From an uncultured Paracoccaceae bacterium (GTDB taxonomy: Bacteria; Pseudomonadota; Alphaproteobacteria; Rhodobacterales; Rhodobacteraceae): a stretch of DNA of 64,000 nucleotides. The position numbers were made by a program, and so were the translations under genes. Shown here piece by piece: positions 59,162-64,000 of this stretch. Numbering within the stretch: the stretch's first letter is position 1; every line of letters starts with the position of its first letter. A model generated the notes under the pieces. That model saw nothing but the letters and a program-made list of their open reading frames with translations. It was not told the origin of the DNA and ran no database searches. Where the stretch lies: the NCBI GenBank assembly GCA_937146765.1, contig CAKZRP010000050.1:53643-117642 (forward strand), in the 5' to 3' direction.

Positions 59162-60052
59162 ATGGACCATCTGCCGCCCCTGCGCCTGCTTGTGACCTTT
59201 GAGGCCCTGTCCCGCCACGGCTCCATGCGCGATGCGGCGGCGCGGCTCAATGTCACCCAGCCGGCGGTCAGCCAGGCGCTGCGGGCGCTGGAGGATCACG
59301 TCGGCGTGGCGCTGCTGGACCGCCGGGTGCGCCCCGCCCGGCTGACCGATGCCGGCGAGATGCTGTCGCGGGCGGTGCGCGAGGGGCTGGGGCGGATCGC
59401 CGCCACGCTGGAGGATATCCGCGCCCTCTATGCCATGGGCGAGCGGCAGGTGACCGTTTCTTGCACGGTGGGCATGGCGACCTATTGGCTGATGCCGAGA
59501 TTGCCTTTGTTCTACGCCACTTGTCCTGATGTCACCGTCAACGTGCAGGCCCCGGCCACGGATCTGCCGGTGCTGACGCCCGGCATCGACGTGGCGCTGC
59601 GCTACGGCAGCGGCGGCTGGCGCGAGGGGCAGACGGAGAAGCTGTTTTCCGAACTCGTCTGCCCGGTCGGCGCCCCGGCGCTGGTGGCGCGGCTGCTGGC
59701 GGATGGCACAGGTCTCGATCAGGCGCCGCTGATCCACGTGCGCAGCCCGCACAATGCCCATTGGGCCGGCTGGGAGGACTACCTGCTGGCACGCGGCATC
59801 CTGCGACCGCGCGGCGGCGGTCAGGTCTTCAACAATTACGTGCAGGCCGCCCAGGCGGTCTATGACGGTCGCGGGCTTATGCTCGGCTGGCGCTCGATCA
59901 CCGGGCAGGCGGAGCGCGACGGGGCCCTCAGGGCCTGGCCCGAAGGGGCGCTGGATCTGGGCACCGGCTATTTCGTGACCACCCCGAGCACCCCGTCGCA
60001 GGATACGAGGCTGTTCCTCGACTGGGTGCGCGCGGAGGCGGCTGCGGGTTAG
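59162..60052 (+). CDS. LysR-family regulator (GcvA type)
   Basis: A LysR regulator of 296 residues: LPPLRLLVTFEALSRHGSMRDAAARLNVTQPAVSQALRALE, then VTVSCTVGMATYWLMPRLPLF. Divergent from the oxygenase-aldolase operon with a 123-bp gap that contains TCGGTTTC twice (59072, 59118) and a TATACT -10-like box next to the start. It ends overlapping the next LysR gene tail to tail by four bases. Confidence 0.92.
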   Translation: MDHLPPLRLLVTFEALSRHGSMRDAAARLNVTQPAVSQALRALEDHVGVALLDRRVRPARLTDAGEMLSRAVREGLGRIAATLEDIRALYAMGERQVTVSCTVGMATYWLMPRLPLFYATCPDVTVNVQAPATDLPVLTPGIDVALRYGSGGWREGQTEKLFSELVCPVGAPALVARLLADGTGLDQAPLIHVRSPHNAHWAGWEDYLLARGILRPRGGGQVFNNYVQAAQAVYDGRGLMLGWRSITGQAERDGALRAWPEGALDLGTGYFVTTPSTPSQDTRLFLDWVRAEAAAG

Positions 60053-60930
60053 ATCCGCTGCACCAGCAGCCAGTCCACCAGCTTGCGCACCTCGCTGCGG
60101 CCGCGCAGGTCGTCCCGCTCCACCAGGGCAAAATTCGCCTGCATCGGCAGGCTCAGGTCGAAGGGGGCCACCAGCCGCCCCTCCGCCAGCGCCCGGCGGG
60201 CGAAGCTGCGCGAAATCAGGGCACAGCCATGGCCGGCGGACAGGATCTGCAGGGCGATCAGCGAGGAATCCGCCTTCATCCAGTGCTGGGGCCGCGCCGC
60301 TTCGATCCCACACAGGTGAAACAGGCGGTCCCAGTCGGTTTCCGACCCGAGGATCTGCACGATATCGAGGCTGGCCAGAACCGCTTCTGTTGGCTCCGGG
60401 CCAAGCTGGGCGGCATAGTCCGGATGGCAGACCAGGGTGACCTCCTCCACCGGCAGCGGATGGACGGTCTGCTCCGGCCAGTCGCCCTCGCCGTATCGGA
60501 TATCCAGATCGACCCCGGCACCGTCCATCCGGTCGGACCAGACCGCGGTGGAGAGTTCGACGTCGATATCCGGGTGCGCCTGGGCAAAACCGCGCAGCAG
60601 GGGCGCGAGGATCAGGGCGGCAAAGCTGATCGAGCAGCGCACCCGCACCAGCGACTTGCGCTGCACCCGGAACAACCCGTCGGTGGCCGCCTGCATCTCA
60701 ACAAAGGATTTGCGGACCGGGATCGCATAGGCAAGGCCGATATCCGTGAGCTGCACCCCCTTGGGCAGGCGCTTGAAGAGCTGGATGCCGAGGTGCTGTT
60801 CCAGCTGCCGGATCTGCTGGCTGACCGCGGCGGGGGTGAGGTACAATTCTTCTGCCGCGGCGCTGAAGGAGCTGTGGCGAGCCGCCGCCTCGAAGGACCG
60901 CAGCCAAGTGACATGGGGCAACCTGCGCAT
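60049..60930 (-). CDS. LysR-family regulator (GcvA type) divergent from an aldehyde dehydrogenase
   Basis: A LysR regulator of 293 residues: RRLPHVTWLRSFEAAARHSSFSAAAEELYLTPAAVSQQI winged helix and CSISFAALILAPLLRGFAQAHPDIDVELST in the effector domain. The start at 60930 is chosen at the family N terminus; the same frame runs much further upstream but there lies antisense to the aldehyde dehydrogenase. It likely controls that gene (210-bp gap with small palindromes near 60949-60969). Confidence 0.92.
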   Translation of the reverse strand: MRRLPHVTWLRSFEAAARHSSFSAAAEELYLTPAAVSQQIRQLEQHLGIQLFKRLPKGVQLTDIGLAYAIPVRKSFVEMQAATDGLFRVQRKSLVRVRCSISFAALILAPLLRGFAQAHPDIDVELSTAVWSDRMDGAGVDLDIRYGEGDWPEQTVHPLPVEEVTLVCHPDYAAQLGPEPTEAVLASLDIVQILGSETDWDRLFHLCGIEAARPQHWMKADSSLIALQILSAGHGCALISRSFARRALAEGRLVAPFDLSLPMQANFALVERDDLRGRSEVRKLVDWLLVQRI

Positions 60931-61140
60931 GGGGGCTCCGTTCTTGCACCGCCCCATCATGGGGGGCGGCACATCTGGCGGCAAGCCCTGTTGCCACAAC
61001 GTGATTTGGGCCACAGCTGTCAAAGAAGTTGTTTGCAGTCCGCCCGCACCCGCGCCCATCTGGGCACAGTGCACCAAGGCCCCGGCCCGAAGCGCTGCAG
61101 CGGATCGGCCCTCATCCGCCCCCGGAAAGGCAAGGATATC

Positions 61141-62583
61141 ATGATCACTCTCAACGCATTCTACATCGGGGGCGCGTGGTGCACCCCGGACAGCACCCGG
61201 ACCATGCCGATCCTGACCCCCGCCACCGGCGCCCAGGTGGGGGTGGTGAGTCTCGGCACGGCGCGCGACGTGGACCGCGCGGTTTCGGCCGCGCAGCAGG
61301 CCTTTGCGACCTATTCCCTGACCTCCAAGGCGGAGCGTCTGGCCCTGCTGCATCGTCTCGCCGGGCAGATGCAGGCCCGTATGGAAGAGCTGGCGCAGGC
61401 GATCACCACCGAAATGGGCGCCCCCATCACCCTGTCGCGCGAGGTTCAGGCCTATTCCGGGCTTGGCCATCTGCGGGCCTTCATCGCCACGCTCGAGGCG
61501 CATGAGGAAGAGGAGGTCCTGCCCAACGGCGATATCGTCAGCTATGAGCCGATTGGCGTCTGCGGGCTGATCACGCCGTGGAACTGGCCGATCAACCAGA
61601 TTGCGCTGAAGGTGATCCCGGCGCTGGCGGCGGGATGTACCTGCGTGCTGAAACCCTCCGAGCATACGCCGCTCTCCGCCCGTCTCTTTGCGGAGATGAT
61701 CCATGATGCCGGCTTTCCGCCCGGTGTCTTCAACCTGGTCTATGGCGATGGCCCTTCGGTCGGCGCCGCCCTGTCGCAGCACAGGGACGTGGCGATGATG
61801 TCCTTTACCGGGTCGACCCGGGCCGGAACTGCGGTTTCGCGCGATGCCGCCGCCACGATCAAGCGGGTGGCGCTGGAACTGGGCGGCAAGTCTCCCAATG
61901 TGATCTTTGCCGATGCCGACCTCGAGGCGCGCGTGACCGAGGGGGTGCGGGCCTGTTTCGAAAACACCGGCCAGTCCTGCAACGCCCCCACCCGGATGCT
62001 GGTGGAACGCAGCGCCTATGCCCGTGCGCTGGAGATCGCCCGTGCCACCGCCGCCGCGCAGGCGGTCGGCGACCCGCATCAGGAGGGCGACCATATCGGC
62101 CCGCTGTTCGACCCGTTGCAATACGACCGGGTGCAGCAGATGATCCAGACCGGCCTTGACGAGGGCACGCCGCTGCTGATCGGCGGCCTTGGGCGCCCCG
62201 AAGGCCTGACCGGGGCGCTGGCCCGGGGGGCCTTTGTCCGGCCGACGATCTTTTTCGACGTGACCCCCGACATGACCCTCTGGCGCGAGGAAGTCTTTGG
62301 TCCGGTCCTTGTCATGGCCCCCTTTGACAGCGAGGCGGAGGCCATCGCCCTGGCCAATGACACCGTTTACGGGCTGGACGCCTATGTCTCGACCGCCGAC
62401 GAGGCCCGCGCCCTGCGCATGGCCCGTGCCCTGCGCGCGGGCGGCATCCATATCAATGGCCGCGGCACCGACTACGGCTCGCCCTTCGGCGGGTTCAAGC
62501 ACTCCGGCAACGGGCGGGAAGGCGGACGGTTCGGGCTGGAGGATTTCCTGGAGGTGAAGGTCAGGCCGGTGTTCTCGGCCTGA
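61141..62583 (+). CDS. NAD(P)-dependent aldehyde dehydrogenase
   Basis: An aldehyde dehydrogenase of 480 residues: cofactor site ITPWNWPINQIALKVIPALA, FTGSTRAG, catalytic Glu in LELGGKSPNV and Cys in NTGQSCNAPTRM. It is close to the ALDH3/ALDH9 type broad-substrate group. The ATG at 61141 follows AAGGCAAGGA. Divergent from LysR. It may finish oxidation of an aldehyde made by neighbouring pathways; its substrate is unknown. Confidence 0.92.
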   Translation: MITLNAFYIGGAWCTPDSTRTMPILTPATGAQVGVVSLGTARDVDRAVSAAQQAFATYSLTSKAERLALLHRLAGQMQARMEELAQAITTEMGAPITLSREVQAYSGLGHLRAFIATLEAHEEEEVLPNGDIVSYEPIGVCGLITPWNWPINQIALKVIPALAAGCTCVLKPSEHTPLSARLFAEMIHDAGFPPGVFNLVYGDGPSVGAALSQHRDVAMMSFTGSTRAGTAVSRDAAATIKRVALELGGKSPNVIFADADLEARVTEGVRACFENTGQSCNAPTRMLVERSAYARALEIARATAAAQAVGDPHQEGDHIGPLFDPLQYDRVQQMIQTGLDEGTPLLIGGLGRPEGLTGALARGAFVRPTIFFDVTPDMTLWREEVFGPVLVMAPFDSEAEAIALANDTVYGLDAYVSTADEARALRMARALRAGGIHINGRGTDYGSPFGGFKHSGNGREGGRFGLEDFLEVKVRPVFSA

Positions 62584-62831
62584 GGGGGCAAGGATCAGGT
62601 GTTAGGTGTCCGGCAAACCGACTTTTGTGTCACACCGCTGACCCAGGTTGCGATCTGCACACGCAGGCGAGCCTTTGTGGAGAGAGCAGAGGACGACGGG
62701 AAGGAGCCCAAAAAGACGGATGCTGCATCGTGATCGAATGGCTGTTGTCAGGCATCCCGCTTTGATCGCATTTCAGCTTGCCAAAGTCGCCCCTTATCTT
62801 TCAAATATCAATTATAAACAAAGGTGATTTT

Positions 62832-63155
62832 ATGAGAAATATTTACCACATAGCAATCTGCGCGGTTGTGGCATTGTTTTTTGCTCCCAATCTTGCAACC
62901 GCCGTGCCAACAGCAAACCAAACCTGCCAGAAGATGATTTCGGATGGACGTGGAGGAGGGCTGAGTCAAAACGACTGCCTTTGTACCTACCGCGTTGCCG
63001 ACGCCGTTCTCGATGAAGATGTTAAGTCACTACTGTTTGACTCTTGGTATAATGGCACCAACAACATGCGGGCCATTGAGCGCTTACCCAAACAGGGGCG
63101 CGTTAGAAAGCAACTCAGAACCATGCAGCGTTCGCTAAAAGTCAATTGCGAATGA
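62832..63155 (+). CDS. Small secreted protein of unknown function
   Basis: A protein of 107 residues with a signal peptide (NIYHIAICAVVALFFAPNLATA) and a mature part of about 80 residues rich in cysteine and charge (QTCQKMIS, DCLCTYRVAD, VNCE). The ATG at 62832 has AAAGGTG upstream. I do not recognise the family. GC content is visibly lower than in the rest of the window. Overlaps the next gene by four bases. Confidence 0.7.
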   Translation: MRNIYHIAICAVVALFFAPNLATAVPTANQTCQKMISDGRGGGLSQNDCLCTYRVADAVLDEDVKSLLFDSWYNGTNNMRAIERLPKQGRVRKQLRTMQRSLKVNCE

Positions 63156-63493
63156 GGATCGTCATGCTCGTGCCAAAGTTCCCTTCAGTCCTCTGTTTCC
63201 TTGGCCTAATTGGCTGTGGAGTTCCTCCGGTCGACACTACATTGGTCAGCAAAACCCCTGCGGATGCCAATAGCTTTGCAGTTGCGAAACAAGCTGTCAG
63301 AGCTTGTAAGTCTTGGACAAACCGAGAAAAGAATTTTCGACAGGCTGGTTTCGGTTACTCGAAGCAACCCGTTGCACTCAGAAAGGGACGCGAAATCTCT
63401 CGTATTATTGTCTCATCGCCAAAAGATGCCGTGTCTGTACTGATTGACGGGTCATCGTGCTACGTTGGCCTTGAGAACATGACACCAAGCTAA
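63152..63493 (+). CDS. Lipoprotein, probable 5' part of an interrupted gene
   Basis: A protein of 113 residues: MRIVMLVPKFPSVLCFLGLIGC is a signal with an LIGC lipobox, followed by a short mature domain (ACKSWTNREKNFRQAGF, SRIIVSSPKDAVSVLIDGSSC). The ATG overlaps the previous stop (ATGA). The reading frame stays open for 120 more codons directly after the TAA at 63491, so the intact protein was probably 234 residues. Function unknown. Confidence 0.6.
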   Translation: MRIVMLVPKFPSVLCFLGLIGCGVPPVDTTLVSKTPADANSFAVAKQAVRACKSWTNREKNFRQAGFGYSKQPVALRKGREISRIIVSSPKDAVSVLIDGSSCYVGLENMTPS

Positions 63494-63856
63494 TCCTACG
63501 AGCTCGCGCAGATTTGGGTTCAATCATACGGTGCTCAATCCAATTCGACCTATGGGGATGGGCTGTCAGACCATGTTTCGGGAGCATGGCGTAACTTTTT
63601 TACTGAGCCAGCCCGCTTCCCCGACAAAGCCGCTTACAGTCATCGGGTTTACATTGCTTCATACAAGACATGGCCGCATGGTCCATATGACCCACAGCGC
63701 AACATAGCGTATGATATTGGAGACATTTTTCCCAAAAATAGGCCAGGTGCCGCCGTGCAGCTTACGCACGCAATCGAGTGCGAACCGATAGTCTCAACTG
63801 GGCCACGAAGCGGTACCTTTCTCCCCTGTTCAGGGCCTGCATTTAGACCGAAATAG
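63494..63856 (+). pseudogene. In-frame 3' part of the interrupted lipoprotein gene
   Basis: Right after the TAA the same frame is open to TAG at 63854-63856 with no ATG. It reads SYELAQIWVQSYGAQSNSTY and later AYSHRVYIASYKTWPHGPYD. The codon choice looks like coding. A single nonsense change (for example CAA or GAA to TAA) would explain it. Stop readthrough is the other possibility. Confidence 0.55.
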
Positions 63857-63925
63857 AAGGTTCCTGACCCAGACACCCAATTTGAGAAGCGGACGTTGGA
63901 GCAGCCACAGCGAACGGCAGCTCCG

Positions 63926-64000
63926 GTAATCCCCCCCGATCTTAAGGGGATGCGGAAGTAGAATTTTCTCGGCAGGATGAACGAGGAGATTCCGATGAAG
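63926..64000 (+). mobile_element. Probable left end of an IS3-family insertion sequence
   Basis: The tract GCGGAAGTAGAATTTTCTC, then GAGGAG (63983-63988) and an ATGAAG at 63995 cut off by the window end, resembles the 5' end of IS3-family transposase orfA genes of alphaproteobacteria as I remember them. The left boundary is uncertain and the transposase itself is outside the window. Confidence 0.4.

Noticed and set aside
60229..61140. N-terminal extension of the aldehyde dehydrogenase frame
   Set aside because: It is antisense to the LysR gene and crosses the divergent promoter. The ATG at 61141 has a ribosome site and fits the family start.
60931..62502. Upstream continuation of the LysR frame on the minus strand
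   Set aside because: This part is antisense to the aldehyde dehydrogenase; the LysR protein starts at its normal N terminus at 60930.
63649..63876. Minus-strand frame near the right end
   Set aside because: It overlaps the better supported in-frame 3' part of the lipoprotein gene on the + strand and has no recognisable features or ribosome site.

Overview
The window is high-GC alphaproteobacterial DNA of Rhodobacterales type (Roseobacter/Paracoccus-like). Evidence is the gene content (TRAP transporters, many LysR regulators, GcvA-type regulators), the codon bias, and a complete repABC module at 21841-25709. That module means the window comes from an extrachromosomal replicon (megaplasmid or chromid), not the main chromosome.

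Layout. 1-9700: a ParD/ParE toxin-antitoxin pair, an RND efflux operon with a LysR gene, an Rrf2 regulator divergent from a methyltransferase, a small lipoprotein, a Tat-exported L,D-transpeptidase and a GrlR-like protein. 9793-18267: a quinone reductase-like flavoprotein, an SDR, then a four-gene operon (FAD amine oxidase, aminotransferase, ALDH7-type dehydrogenase, HglS/DUF1338) with a divergent LysR. This matches the pipecolate/2-aminoadipate branch of lysine catabolism. 18297-21377: an unassigned permease, a PLDc_N mini-protein and an AI-2E family protein. 21378-25860: the replicon core. It has palindromes and DnaA-box-like sites upstream of repA, overlapping repA-repB, a structured repB-repC gap, repC with internal repeats and an AT-richer tract, and twin 24-bp palindromes after repC that look like a centromere.

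25880-37533: a polysaccharide deacetylase, an AraC/GlxA regulator divergent from a Tat-exported alpha/beta hydrolase, then a five-gene operon (CoA transferase, HMG-CoA lyase, TRAP DctPQM) with a divergent LysR. The operon reads as uptake, activation and cleavage of a 3-hydroxy-3-methylglutarate-like acid. Next is an adenylation-carrier-acyltransferase fusion protein. 37861-50807: a second TRAP operon with cupin, carbamoylase-like hydrolase and ornithine cyclodeaminase homologue, a LysR, RidA, an RraA-like protein and a complete oligopeptide-type ABC transporter. A nearly identical LysR-type box precedes both halves, suggesting one regulon.

50838-62583: a LysR divergent from a ureohydrolase; a spermidine/putrescine-type ABC transporter; a class II aldolase overlapping a gamma-butyrobetaine/trimethyllysine hydroxylase-family oxygenase with divergent LysR; and another LysR divergent from an aldehyde dehydrogenase. 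62600-64000: a lower-GC segment with a small secreted protein, a lipoprotein gene interrupted in frame by TAA, and what looks like the left end of an IS3-family element at the window edge.

Overall this is a plasmid-borne set of regulator + transporter + enzyme cassettes for small nitrogenous and organic acid substrates. No CRISPR array, rRNA or tRNA was recognised.
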